A DNA stretch of 64,000 nt from SHYR01 sp036013055 (GCA_036013055.1 DASCQM010000012.1:186001-250000), one strand, 5' to 3'. Counted from the stretch's first letter, positions 16,815 to 26,977 are shown. Notes: a model not told the origin generated them from the sequence alone. A program made the numbers and translations.

Positions 16815-18260
16815 CTAGTCCTCGTGGTGCGCGCCGTTGGCGGGGACCAGCCCGCGCAGCTCCAGCGCCTCAACGACGCGTTCGACGCCGACCATGAACG
16901 CCGCCGTCCGCAGCGCGACGCCCTCGTCGTGGGCGAGCTTGCGGACGTTCGTGTAGGCGTCGCAGAGCATGCGCTCGAGCTCGCTGTTGACCTGTTCGAG
17001 GCTCCAGCGATGCTGCTGGATGTTTTGAGTCCACTCAAAGTACGAGACGAGCACGCCGCCGGCGTTGGCCACGATGTCCGGGACGACCACCGTGCCGCGC
17101 TTCGAGAGCTGGTAGTCGGCATACGGAGTCACCGGGTGGTTCGCGGCCTCGATGATGATCGACGCCTGCACGTTCTCCCAGTTGGATGCGTTGATCACCT
17201 CGCCGAGTGCCGCCGGAATCAGCACGTCGCAGTCGACGCCGAGCAGCCCGCTCGCGACCAGCGCGCCGTCGGCGCTGCGCACTTCGTCGGCGGGCAGCGG
17301 GTCGGTGCCGGGCATCTCGACGACGCTGCCGGTGCGCGCCGCGTGCTCGATCACTGCGTCGATGTCGAGGCCGTCGGCATTGTGGATCCCGCCGCGCACG
17401 TCGGAGACCGCGACGACGGGACAGCCGAGCTCACTGAGGTACTTCGCGGAGTAGGAGCCGACGTTACCGAAGCCCTGGATCGCGACGCGCATCTTCGCGG
17501 GGTCGCGCCCCATCGTCTCCAGCGTGTCGCGCACGATCAGCGAGACGCCACGCCCGGTCGCCTCGGTGCGACCGTACGAGCCACCCATCGCGATCGGCTT
17601 TCCGGTGACGATGCCGGGCGCGTACCCGTAGCGCTTCCCGTAGGAGTCCATCATCCACGCCATCGTCTGGGCGTCGGTGCCCATGTCCGGTGCGGGGACA
17701 TCGCGGTAGACGCCCAGCAGGTGGGCGATGTTCTCCAGGTAGCCGCGTGTCACCTGCTGCAGTTCGCTCGTGGGAACCGAGCGAGGGTCGATCTGTACGC
17801 CGCCCTTTGCACCCCCGAAGGGAATATCGATGATCGAGGTCTTCCACGTCATCAGCGCGGCGAGGGCACGCACCTCGTCCAGGTCGGCCAGCGGGTGGAA
17901 GCGGACGCCCCCCTTGTACGGTCCGCGGGCACCGCTGTGCTGGACGCGGAATCCGGAGTAGACGCGCAGGTGGCCGTCCTCCGTGTGCACCGGGATCTCG
18001 ACGTGCAGCTCGCGCCACGGGCTCTTCAGCAGCTCCACGACCTCGCTGTTGATGCTGAGGTGTTGGGCAGCCTGCAGGAAGAACCAGTTCGCACCCTCGG
18101 ACGGCGAGAAGGTCACGGAAGGGACGTCGGCGTCGGCATCCGTCGGCACGATCGGCGGCGTTTCGGCCGGGGCGCGTTCGGCCGTGTCCAGCTCCGAGGG
18201 TTCGGCGAGCCGGATCGCGAGCGGCACGTTCGCGCCGAGTGGGGTGTTCTCGTTCGCCAT
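16815..18260 (-). CDS. gdhA: Glu/Leu/Phe/Val dehydrogenase (glutamate dehydrogenase)
   Basis: 481 aa. Reversible oxidative deamination of an amino acid, most likely glutamate. PYKGGVRFHP, the catalytic-lysine region IPFGGAKGGV, PAPDMGTDAQTMAWMMD, the nucleotide-binding IQGFGNVGSYSA and VVPDIVANAGGV are present. A 60-residue Pro/Ala/Asp-rich N-terminal extension precedes the family domain. The ATG at 18260 has GAGG five bases upstream. It lies 189 bases after the selenocysteine-type rhodanese on the same strand. Confidence 0.92.
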   Translation of the reverse strand: MANENTPLGANVPLAIRLAEPSELDTAERAPAETPPIVPTDADADVPSVTFSPSEGANWFFLQAAQHLSINSEVVELLKSPWRELHVEIPVHTEDGHLRVYSGFRVQHSGARGPYKGGVRFHPLADLDEVRALAALMTWKTSIIDIPFGGAKGGVQIDPRSVPTSELQQVTRGYLENIAHLLGVYRDVPAPDMGTDAQTMAWMMDSYGKRYGYAPGIVTGKPIAMGGSYGRTEATGRGVSLIVRDTLETMGRDPAKMRVAIQGFGNVGSYSAKYLSELGCPVVAVSDVRGGIHNADGLDIDAVIEHAARTGSVVEMPGTDPLPADEVRSADGALVASGLLGVDCDVLIPAALGEVINASNWENVQASIIIEAANHPVTPYADYQLSKRGTVVVPDIVANAGGVLVSYFEWTQNIQQHRWSLEQVNSELERMLCDAYTNVRKLAHDEGVALRTAAFMVGVERVVEALELRGLVPANGAHHED

Positions 18261-18449
18261 GACAGCCTCACATCCTCGGCGGATCCGGCCGAGCCTCGCG
18301 ACAACCACGGTCATTATGGCGCAAGGTAGCGCCGATTACCGCGAAAACGTCGTCGCCTATAGCTTCGGATGCGAGACGTCAGGGCGCAGTGTCGACGCTC
18401 ACGAACGAGGATCGATCGAATCTCCGTGGCGATGTCGACTGAGCGTCGG

Positions 18450-19283
18450 TCAGTCGACCGTCAGAGGAGTGTCCTCGCGGTTGGCCCATTCGCCCATCGA
18501 GCCGTCGTAGTTCAGCGCCGAGTCATTGCCCAGCATGCGCAGTACGAACGCGGCAACTGCCGCGCGAATTCCGCCCTGTCAGTAGCTGACCGTCTGCGCT
18601 TCAGGGTTCAGCCCCGCGTCGACGAGCAATTGCCGGATCTCGTCGAGCGGCCGGAAGCGACGTGCCGGCGGGCCGCCGAAGAGCTTCAGCCACTCGAGGT
18701 GGATCGCGCCAGGGACGTGTCCAACGCGGTCGTTGCCCCGGCCGGCCGAGCCGTCCCACTCGCCATCGGAGCGCACGTCCCAGACCTGCAGCGTCGCGGG
18801 CCCTTCGACGTCGGCCTTGAGCGCGTCGACGGTGCAGAGGTGCGAGTTGTCGATGGTTGCCTTGAACGTGCCGGGCTCCGGGCGCGGGATTTCGGAGGTG
18901 AGCATCCGCCCCTCGGCGAGCCACGCGTTGAAGCCGCCATCGACGACCCGCACGTTCGTGTGCCCGAAGCGCTCCAGCACCCACCAGACGCGGGCGGCGT
19001 GAAGCGAGGAGTTGTCGTCGTAGAGCACGACCTCGCTGTCGTTCGAGACGCCGAGGCGGCTGATCAGCGGCTCGAACTCGTCGGCTTCCATCACCAGCTT
19101 CGAGTCGTTGGCGCCCTTGAGGTACGGGTGGTGCGAGATGCTGACCGCGCCGGGGATGTGTGCGCGCCGGTAGGCGACAGGTTCGCCGCAGTCGATCAGG
19201 ACGAGTTCAGGGTTGTCGATCTGACCGGCGAGCCACTGGGTGGTGACGAGCAGGGGATGTTGGGCGTCGGGGTCGAGTTCCAT
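18450..19283 (-). CDS. Tandem-rhodanese sulfurtransferase with in-frame TGA (predicted selenoprotein)
   Basis: The frame reads from ATG 19283 (GGAGG five bases upstream) for 234 codons, meets TGA at 18579-18581, and continues for 42 sense codons to a second TGA at 18450-18452. The total of 277 aa is normal for thiosulfate/3-mercaptopyruvate sulfurtransferase. The first TGA sits between SY and QGGIRAA, exactly where the second rhodanese domain has its catalytic Cys (CQGGIRA-type loop), and what follows is the conserved tail (FVLRML, then LNYDGSMGEWANREDTPL). Domain 1 is about 10-125 (YRRAHIPGAV) and domain 2 about 150-270. The simplest reading is selenocysteine at 235; a TGC-to-TGA error or a pseudogene is the alternative. 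A hairpin starts seven bases after the TGA. Confidence 0.85.
18546..18571 (-). promoter_or_regulatory. Candidate bacterial SECIS element
   Basis: Counting from the base after TGA, a hairpin uses CGCGGC (15-20), the loop AGTT (21-24) and GCCGCG (25-30). It is extended by GAA/TTC (8-10 with 31-33) around a 4-base bulge. The apical loop begins 20 bases after TGA and has G as its second base. Both agree with the published general rules for bacterial SECIS (loop roughly 16-37 bases from UGA, G among the first two loop bases). It lies inside the coding sequence, as expected in bacteria. Confidence 0.6.
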
Positions 19284-19310
19284 CGGGGCCTCCGCGGCTG
19301 CCTCGCAACC

Positions 19311-20066
19311 CTAGCGCGCTTCGGCGGAGCTTCGCCAGTCGCGCGTGCCCCAGTCATCGATCAGCGCCACCAGCTCGGGGAGGGCGGCGATCTCCGCATC
19401 GGCGGTGACGTCGTATGCGGGCACTTCGCCGTTCGGTCGTAGCACGGTGCGCATCCCGGCGGCCTGCGCCCCGTGGATATCGTCGAACGGTCGGTCGCCG
19501 ACAAAGACGGCGCGGCGCGGGCTCTCGACATCGACGGCTGCAAGCGCCGCCGCGAACGCCGATGCGTGCGGCTTCATGAACTCCATCTCGCTGGTGTAGA
19601 GGCGTGCATCGATCAACCCGTCGAGGCCATCGCGCTCGAGGAAGCGGTCGTGGAACGCGGGCGGCCAGTGGGTGTTCGAGAGCAGGCCGATGCGCAGCCC
19701 GCGCTCGCGCAGAGCGCGCAGCGTCTCGGCGGCGTGCGGGTCGTGGCGGATGTGCGGCGTCCAGCTATCGAGGTAGTGCGTCGCGGCCTGCTCGAAGGCG
19801 GCTTCCGCGATGTCGACGCCGAGGTCGGACGTTGCCTCGTTGAGCAGATCGGCGAGCGTGAAGGCGCGCTGATCGGTCGCGCAGCGCTCCCAGCAGGCCT
19901 CTTCGACCGCCACGAGCTTCGCCACCATCGCGTCGCCGTCGTCGGGCGCGAGGTGGTGCGCGGCGAGCCGCCACATGTCTTCCATCTCGATTACGGCGTA
20001 GTCGGCGAGCGTGCCGCCCCAGTCGAAGATCACGGCCTCGATTGGCGGCGACGCTGCGTCGCTCAC
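19311..20066 (-). CDS. HAD family hydrolase
   Basis: 251 aa. Motif I is VIFDWGGTLAD with nucleophile Asp15; the second Asp of the usual DxD is Gly17, as in some phosphatase-like HADs. The cap domain is alpha-helical (subfamily I). Motif II is IGLLSNTHW, the motif III Lys is in EFMKPHASAF, and motif IV is FVGDRPFDDIHGA. The GTG at 20066 starts one base past the upstream stop, implying co-translation with the CNNM/CorC gene. Substrate unknown. Confidence 0.87.
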   Translation of the reverse strand: MSDAASPPIEAVIFDWGGTLADYAVIEMEDMWRLAAHHLAPDDGDAMVAKLVAVEEACWERCATDQRAFTLADLLNEATSDLGVDIAEAAFEQAATHYLDSWTPHIRHDPHAAETLRALRERGLRIGLLSNTHWPPAFHDRFLERDGLDGLIDARLYTSEMEFMKPHASAFAAALAAVDVESPRRAVFVGDRPFDDIHGAQAAGMRTVLRPNGEVPAYDVTADAEIAALPELVALIDDWGTRDWRSSAEAR

Positions 20067-20067
20067 G

Positions 20068-21339
20068 CTACTCGCCGTCGTCGTCGGCCTCGGCCACCGC
20101 GGCGATGCGTTCGACGGCGACAAGGATCACGCGGCGCTCGTCGGCATCGTTGACCGTGAAGCGGTAGCCGCCGTAATCGACCGTCTCGCCGGGCTTCGGA
20201 AAATGCCGCAGGTGCGTGAGCACTAGTCCGCCGACGGTCTCCGCCTCCGGGTGCGTGAAGTCGGCGCTCAGCTCGTCGCCGAGATCGGCGAGGCTGCGCA
20301 CGCCCTCGACGACGCGATAGCCCGCGATGTGGATGTCGGGCGCGCCGGGCTCGTCGCCGCTCTCGCTCTGCAGCTCACCGACGAGTTCCTCGAGAATGTC
20401 TTCCAGCGTCACCAGTCCGGCGGTCGCGCCGAACTCGTCGACGAGGATGATCATGTACGACGCGTGGCGCTTCATCTGCTCTAGCACGCGGGCGATCGAG
20501 GTCAATTCAGACTCGAAAACGGCCAGCCGCATCACCTCGCGCACGGGACGAGAGAGATCGCCGTCCGCCGTCGAGGCGTTGACGTCGCTGACATGCACGT
20601 AGCCGACGATCGCGTCGGGGTCGCCGGAGAAGACCGGCAGGCGCAGGTAGCCGTGCTCCGCCATCACGGCCGAGACCTCGGTGAGCGGGCTGGTGTCCTC
20701 GATCGCGACCATATTCACCCGGTGCACCATGATCCGCCGTACCGGGCGCTCCTGCAGCGTCAGCGCACCGAGCAGCATGTCGGACTCATCTTCGTCGAGC
20801 GTTCCGCTCTCGGCGCCGAGCACGATCGCCGTGCGCAGCTCGCCGAGCGAGAGCGCGCCGCTGGAGCTACCGCGCGCGGCCACGGGCCCGACCATCATGC
20901 GGCCGGCCATGTCGAAGACCACGATCGCCGGCCTCAGCAGCCGCGCCCAGAGCGTGAGCGGCATCGCGTACCAGCGCGTGAGCATGAAGTTGTGGTGCAG
21001 CGCGTACGTCTTGGGGCCGATCTCACCGAAGATCACCAGCAGCACCGTGATCACCAGCGTCGCGGCGAGCGCCGCCTGGCCCTCGGAGACGAGGTCGGCC
21101 GCGATCACCGTGCCGACGGCTGCGGCACCGGTATTCGCGAGGTTGTTGCCGAGCAGGATCGCGGAGAGCAGCCGCTGCGGGTTGTCGAGCAGCGCCGCGA
21201 CGCGCTTGGCGCCGGGATGCTCCTCGCGGACGTAGTGTTCGAGCTGGACGCGCTCCAACGAGAGGAACGCGGTCTCTGAGCTGGAGAAGAACGCGGACAG
21301 CAGCAGCAGCACGAACAGCAGCACGAGATAGACGGTCAA
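20068..21339 (-). CDS. Hemolysin-like CNNM/CorC family membrane protein
   Basis: 423 aa. A DUF21/CNNM transmembrane domain (about 1-190, opening with VLLFVLLLLSAFFSSSETAFLSLERV), then a CBS pair (about 195-320) and a C-terminal CorC_HlyC domain (about 340-415, with GGLVLTHLRHFPKPGETV). Members take part in divalent cation (Mg/Co) transport or tolerance. Start choice: TTG 21339 has GGAGG six bases upstream and begins just before the first membrane helix, whereas the ATG-less extension to 21381 is charged and lacks a ribosome site. Confidence 0.85.
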   Translation of the reverse strand: MTVYLVLLFVLLLLSAFFSSSETAFLSLERVQLEHYVREEHPGAKRVAALLDNPQRLLSAILLGNNLANTGAAAVGTVIAADLVSEGQAALAATLVITVLLVIFGEIGPKTYALHHNFMLTRWYAMPLTLWARLLRPAIVVFDMAGRMMVGPVAARGSSSGALSLGELRTAIVLGAESGTLDEDESDMLLGALTLQERPVRRIMVHRVNMVAIEDTSPLTEVSAVMAEHGYLRLPVFSGDPDAIVGYVHVSDVNASTADGDLSRPVREVMRLAVFESELTSIARVLEQMKRHASYMIILVDEFGATAGLVTLEDILEELVGELQSESGDEPGAPDIHIAGYRVVEGVRSLADLGDELSADFTHPEAETVGGLVLTHLRHFPKPGETVDYGGYRFTVNDADERRVILVAVERIAAVAEADDDGE

Positions 21340-21441
21340 GAGTGCCCTCCGAGGGCTTTCGCGAGCCCGCTTGGGAAGCACCCTACCATCCGCGCCGCGC
21401 CACCCACAGCGTCACGCCCGCTCCGTCTTGCTTGCGCTGCG

Positions 21442-22238
21442 TCAGGGTGCGACGCGGCCGATGATCCAGCTCGACTCGATCTCGCGCTCGAAGTGGCCGG
21501 ACGGTTCGGCCCGTGCAAGCTGCGCCCGCAGATCGTCCTCGAACCGCTCGCGGTCGTCGCCGAGCAGACTTCGGTTCGCGTACGAGGTCGAATAGAGGTT
21601 CCCGAGCACCTGCTCGAAGCTCCAGTCGAGGGCGCTCGTGACGGCCCCTTCGTCGATTGCGACGAACGGCGATGCGGCGAGGATCTCCTGCCACGTGCGC
21701 GTCGACTGCTGCGAATAGCCGCTGCCGGCGCGCCGCGTGGGGCCAAGCCAGCGCTGAATCGTCTCCGTGCCGCCTCTTGCCATGGCAGGTCGCCCGCGCC
21801 GGTGCCGAGCGGTGAGCCGGCGGTGAGCAGCGCGATGCCGCCACCGGGCTCGATGCGCTCGTGGCAGAGCGCGATCACCCGATCCCCGTCCATCCAGTGC
21901 AGCGCGTCCGCGCAGGTGACGAGCCGGAACGTCCCCAGCGCGGCCGAGATCGATTCACCGGGCAACTCGTGCCAGTCGATGGTCGCGGCACCCGCGCGGC
22001 GAGCCTCTTCTCGGGCCACGTCGAGCATCTGCGCGCTGACGTCGATGGCGGCGACCCGCTCGAAGCGATCGTGCAGCGCGACCGCGACCAGCCCCGTGCC
22101 GCAGCCGACATCGAGTAGCCGCCCGCTGCCATCGAGGGAGAACGCGCTGGCGACGGCGTCATAGACGGCCTGCGGGATGCGCGGTCGGTAGCGGGCGTAG
22201 TAGCTGGCGGTGCCTGTGAAAGTATCGTCGGCGCTCAT
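21442..22238 (-). pseudogene. Class I SAM-dependent methyltransferase, frameshifted
   Basis: From ATG 22238 the frame encodes a methyltransferase: LLDVGCGTGLVAVAL (motif I), AAIDVSAQMLDVA and LVTCADALHWMDGDRV. After about residue 155 (GAGDLPWQ) this frame turns into arginine-rich nonsense, while the next frame takes up the expected C-terminus (TIQRWLGPTRRAGSGYSQQ to ESSWIIGRVAP, stop at 21442). One missing base near 21765-21785, in a GGCGGC-rich run, explains it. This is either a genuine pseudogene or a sequencing or assembly error. Confidence 0.75.
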
Positions 22239-22293
22239 GCCGCGATCATAGGGGAGCCGGGGATGCGGCTATTGGAGCGGGTACGGCGCTCGG

Positions 22294-22815
22294 CTACGGA
22301 TTGTGAATGTCGAACGTCCGCTCGCCGGCCGCGATCGCGACGGTGAGTCGATTCTCGCCGGGCGGAATCGGGCAGGACCACATCTCGTTGTAGGCGCAGT
22401 AGGGGTTGTAGGCGTAGTTGAAGTCGACGTGCAGCTTGCCGTCGTGCAGCGCCTCGACCTCCAGATAGCGCCCCGCGCCGTACGTCTCGCTGCCCGCGTT
22501 CGCATCCTGAAACGGGAGGAAGAGCGAACCCGACTGCGCGTCGCGGAAGACCGTTAGTTCAGCGGGGCTGTCGTCGACATCGAAATGGATGCGCGCCCAG
22601 CGCACGTACGACGCAACGTCACCGGTGCTGGTCTGCATCTCGATCGTCTCCTGGACGTCGAACGGCTGCGGCTCGATCTCGTAGGCAAGGGTCGGGCTCT
22701 CGTCGTAGTAGTTGAGTCCGCTGAAGATCTCCTGCTGCGGAGGAGTCAGTGGCGACTGGTGGTCGCTGCCGAAGAACTGGTCCTTGGACGCGCGAAATTC
22801 GGTCAGTGCGGTCAT
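22294..22815 (-). CDS. DUF1684 family protein
   Basis: 173 aa, cytoplasmic. The family block is near the C-terminus: LHVDFNYAYNPYCAYNEMWSC followed by PIPPGENRLTVAIAAGE. An upstream half is rich in aromatic and acidic residues. The function of DUF1684 is not established. ATG 22815 has GGGGAGC eight bases before it. Confidence 0.8.
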   Translation of the reverse strand: MTALTEFRASKDQFFGSDHQSPLTPPQQEIFSGLNYYDESPTLAYEIEPQPFDVQETIEMQTSTGDVASYVRWARIHFDVDDSPAELTVFRDAQSGSLFLPFQDANAGSETYGAGRYLEVEALHDGKLHVDFNYAYNPYCAYNEMWSCPIPPGENRLTVAIAAGERTFDIHNP

Positions 22816-22908
22816 GGTGAGTGCTCCCCGATTGGTGCTAGCCGATGAGAGAAGTGTACCGAGGGTGGCGTCGCGGCTCCGTGCGCCGCCACACATTTGC
22901 GCGGGCGG

Positions 22909-23676
22909 CTAGATGAGCAGCTCGTGCACCGGATTCTCTGCGTCGCGCAATGAGGCGAGGATCACGCGCGGAACGCCGGCCTCGCGCAGGGCGTGACCCA
23001 GCTCCGTCGCGCGCAGCGGTGCGAGATCACATTTGTTCACCAGCACCGCGAACTCGCGATCGCCGACGTTCTTGCGGCCGCCCTCGGTGCTGGCGAGCAC
23101 GCGGGCGAGCACATCGACCGTGCAGGTCGCCGCGTCGGCGCCCACGATCTCGCGGACGCGCTGGGGGCGATGTACGTGATCGTCGTCGAGCGGCGCGTCG
23201 ATCGCGTCCGAACCGACGACGCTGACGACGTGCGTCGCGGAGGAAGGCACGACCGGCTCGCGATCGCCCGGCGCCTTGAAGGGCAGCATCTTGCTGCCGT
23301 CTGCCTCGAGCGCGATCAGGCGGATCCCGTCAATCGCGGCGCAGGCGTCGACGGTCTCGACCGAGAGCGTGGAGAGCCGGCCCTGCGATTCGTCGTGCGG
23401 CGAGGCCACGACGACCGTCGACGCGCGCAGCGCATCTTCGATCTTGCCGACGATCTGCGGCTCCTCGCCACGCACGATCGGGGGCATCTGCGCGGCGGGG
23501 GCGGGCGTGAATCGCGCGGTGCCGGCAAGGATCGCGCGCTGGCCTCGCTGTTCCGCCTCGCGGCCGAGCCGGTAGAGCGTGCTCGTCTTGCCGCCGCCGC
23601 CGACGATGGCGACAACGGAGGGGGCGTGAGCGGCGTCAGCGCCGAGGTTGAGTGCGTCCCACAGTTCCACGCGCAT
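22909..23676 (-). CDS. yqeC: Selenium-dependent hydroxylase accessory protein YqeC
   Basis: 255 aa. YqeC is associated with maturation of molybdenum hydroxylases that carry the labile (non-Sec) selenium cofactor. P-loop VGGGGKTSTL at about 25-34, then ALEADGSKMLPFKAP, which is diagnostic of the family, VSVVGSDAIDAPL, HRPQRV and FAVLVNKCD. It is divergent from mobA with 71 bases between them, so both may share a control region. No molybdenum hydroxylase gene lies in the window. The ATG at 23676 has no strong ribosome site. Confidence 0.85.
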   Translation of the reverse strand: MRVELWDALNLGADAAHAPSVVAIVGGGGKTSTLYRLGREAEQRGQRAILAGTARFTPAPAAQMPPIVRGEEPQIVGKIEDALRASTVVVASPHDESQGRLSTLSVETVDACAAIDGIRLIALEADGSKMLPFKAPGDREPVVPSSATHVVSVVGSDAIDAPLDDDHVHRPQRVREIVGADAATCTVDVLARVLASTEGGRKNVGDREFAVLVNKCDLAPLRATELGHALREAGVPRVILASLRDAENPVHELLI

Positions 23677-23747
23677 ATGATCACGAAGTCGCGACCCGCG
23701 ATGCAAACCGTGGGATGGCATGCGACGCGCGGCCGGGATAGCGATTC

Positions 23748-24377
23748 GTGACGACGCCTCCACCCGACGAGTCTGCGGTGTCCGCGATTCTGCTCGCGGG
23801 CGGACGTTCCAGCCGCATGGGCAGCGACAAGGCGTCGCTGATGCTCGCGGGGCAGACGTTGCTCCAGCGCACGATGGCGGTGCTATCAGAGGTCGCCGCC
23901 GAGATCGTGATCGTGCACGCGCCCGGCCAGCGACTGCCCGCGCACGAATCTGCCGTCTCGACGACGGTGATCGAGGATCCGGTCGAGGGCGAGGGCCCGC
24001 TGATCGGCATCGCTGCCGGTTTGCGACACGCAGCAAACGAGACCGCGCTCGTGGTCGCTGTGGATATGCCGTTCCTGCAACCCTCGCTGCTGCGCCTGCT
24101 CGCCGGCCGTGCGACGACCGGGCGTCGTATCGTCGTGCCGATGCACCTCGATCGCCCGCAGCCGCTCTGCAGCGTATTTCGGCGCGACGCGCTGGAGACG
24201 ATCGATCGCCGTATCGAGGACGGCGAACGTCGGATCATGGCCGTCGCTGACGATCTAGGGGCCGAACGTCTTGCGCCGGAGGGATGGTCGGCCGCTGACC
24301 CCGACGGCCGTTCCTTCGACAATGTGAATACGCCCGAGGAGTTCGAGCGCGCGCTTGCCGTACTCGGCGGCGAGTGA
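23748..24377 (+). CDS. mobA: Molybdenum cofactor guanylyl/cytidylyltransferase (MobA-like)
   Basis: 209 aa. The nucleotidyltransferase signature LLAGGRSSRMGSDKA is at residues 15-29, with VEGEGPLIGIAAGL, AVDMPFLQPSLL (metal-binding DMP) and FDNVNTPEE at the C-terminus. MobA adds GMP to molybdopterin; MocA, for xanthine dehydrogenase-type enzymes, adds CMP. The adjacency to yqeC favours service to molybdenum hydroxylases. The start is GTG at 23748. Confidence 0.88.
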   Translation: MTTPPPDESAVSAILLAGGRSSRMGSDKASLMLAGQTLLQRTMAVLSEVAAEIVIVHAPGQRLPAHESAVSTTVIEDPVEGEGPLIGIAAGLRHAANETALVVAVDMPFLQPSLLRLLAGRATTGRRIVVPMHLDRPQPLCSVFRRDALETIDRRIEDGERRIMAVADDLGAERLAPEGWSAADPDGRSFDNVNTPEEFERALAVLGGE

Positions 24378-24396
24378 TGCGCGGCGGAGGGTCGTG

Positions 24397-25303
<907 letters not shown>

Positions 25304-25320
<17 letters not shown>

Positions 25321-26128
25321 GACGCTGCGCGATCTGCGCTGGCAGGTCATCTGGTACGGCGCGGGCATCGGCGCCTACGCGGCGCTGATCGTGCTGCTCT
25401 ACCCGTTGTTCCAAGACACCTTCGCTGAGCTTGAGCTGCCGGAAGGGTACGCATCATTCCTCGGTGGCGACGCGGAGCTCGACCTCTCGACGCCGCGCGG
25501 CTACATGACCACGGAAATGATGAGCTGGGTCCCGCTCGTGGGCGCGATGTACGCGGTGTTCGCCTCCACCAGCCTCTTCGGCAGCGACGAGCAAAGTGGG
25601 ACGCTCGAACTGCTGCTCACGCAGCCAATTTCTCGCCGTCGGCTGTTCATCGAGCGCGTCGGCGGGCTGGTGATCGCGACGCTGCTGATCGGCGCGCTCG
25701 CTGCGACCGGGATCGTGATTGGGTCGCTGTTCGTCGATCTCGGCGACCTCGGCGCGATGCAACTCGCCGGCGCGATGTTCAACCTAGTGCCGTTGATGCT
25801 CGCGTGCGCCGGGCTCGGTCTGCTCGTTGCCACGCTGACGCCGACGCGCGGACTTGCGCTGGGGCTGGTCGCGGGTGAGACGGTCGCGGTCTTCCTGCTC
25901 AACTCGATCTCGAATCTGAACGGGACGCTGGAGCCGCTGCATTACTTGAGCCCGTTCTACTACTCCGATTCAGCCACCGTGCTGCACGATGGGATCGCGA
26001 TCTCGCATCTGCTGGTGCTGCTCGGCGCGTTCCTGCTGCTCACGACGGTGGCGGCGCTATCCTTCGATGCTCGTGAGATCGGGGCGCGACGCTGGCAGCT
26101 CCGATCGCTGATCGCGCGTAACGTCTGA
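25304..26128 (+). CDS. ABC-2 type transporter permease
   Basis: 274 aa with about six hydrophobic segments. FGSDEQSGTLELLLTQPISRRRLFIER is the usual ABC-2 permease coupling region. The gene starts with GTG inside the end of the ATPase gene. Membrane half of the exporter; a DUF4097-like lipoprotein gene starts three bases after its stop. Confidence 0.9.
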
Positions 26129-26131
26129 GGC

Positions 26132-26977
26132 ATGATGCAACGCCTGCCCGTCCTCGTGGCGCTCACTGCTGCCGTGCTGCTCGCAGCCTGCTCTGAGGGT
26201 GCGTCGTCCGGCCTCGACAGCCGCTACGCCGTTGATCGCCCCGTGCGCGTGGTGCTGATCGTCGATGAATCGGACATCAACATCGCGACCTCAATCGAGG
26301 GTGTCGTGCTGGTGACGGGGACGTTCGACTCGGACCGCTACGAGCACAACGTGACATTCGACGGCGCCGTCGTGCGCGTGCGCGTGCAGCGCAAACGCTC
26401 GCTGCTCTCGCTCGTGCGCACTGGCGGTGCCGAGGTGCGGGTGCGCGTGCCGGCCGGCACCGAGTTCGAGGTCGTGGCGACCGACAGCAACGTCACCGTC
26501 GAGGCGGGGCCAATCGGCGGCGGTTCGATCGAGACGACGAACGGCATCGTCAGCGTGCGCGGGGGCAACGGGGACCTGCGCGTGCGCAACAACAAGGGCA
26601 GCGTCATGGTGAGCGATCAGCACGGCGCGCTGGACGTCGAGACGATCGCGGCTGCGGTCTCGGTCGTCGACCACGTCGGCGGACCGGTGAAGATCCTGAC
26701 CGACAACGCCTCGATCGACTTCCACGGCGAGATCGGCGAGGACGGTGAGAGCGAGATGGCGACGACGAACGGCGCGATCATCCTCAACCTCGCCGGTCAG
26801 CCTTCGATCGCCCTCGATGCCGTCGCGGAGAACGGCTCGGTGCGCTCGCAGTTCGCGATCCTCGATGGCAGTCGCGGCCCGGCGGCGATCAGCGGCCGCA
26901 TCGCAGGCGGCGCCTCACCGCTGCGGTTGCGTACGACGAACGGCCTGATCGACGTGAAATCAGCCGAGCTTCAGTAG
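26132..26977 (+). CDS. DUF4097-like beta-helix lipoprotein
   Basis: 281 aa. Signal peptide with lipobox LAAC, lipidated Cys20. The rest is a regular beta pattern with repeated SIETTNGIVSVRGG-, VRNNKGSVMVS- and MATTNGAIILNL-like turns, typical of DUF4097/adhesin-like solenoids. It follows the ABC permease by three bases and may be co-expressed with the exporter at the cell surface. Confidence 0.78.
   Translation: MMQRLPVLVALTAAVLLAACSEGASSGLDSRYAVDRPVRVVLIVDESDINIATSIEGVVLVTGTFDSDRYEHNVTFDGAVVRVRVQRKRSLLSLVRTGGAEVRVRVPAGTEFEVVATDSNVTVEAGPIGGGSIETTNGIVSVRGGNGDLRVRNNKGSVMVSDQHGALDVETIAAAVSVVDHVGGPVKILTDNASIDFHGEIGEDGESEMATTNGAIILNLAGQPSIALDAVAENGSVRSQFAILDGSRGPAAISGRIAGGASPLRLRTTNGLIDVKSAELQ

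Noticed and set aside
16824..18329. A 501-codon plus-strand open frame
   Set aside because: It mirrors the glutamate dehydrogenase gene on the opposite strand and has typical shadow composition.
18579..18581. TGA as the ordinary stop of a 234-aa rhodanese
   Set aside because: That product would lack the catalytic residue and the last helix of the fold, while the same frame continues with conserved sequence.
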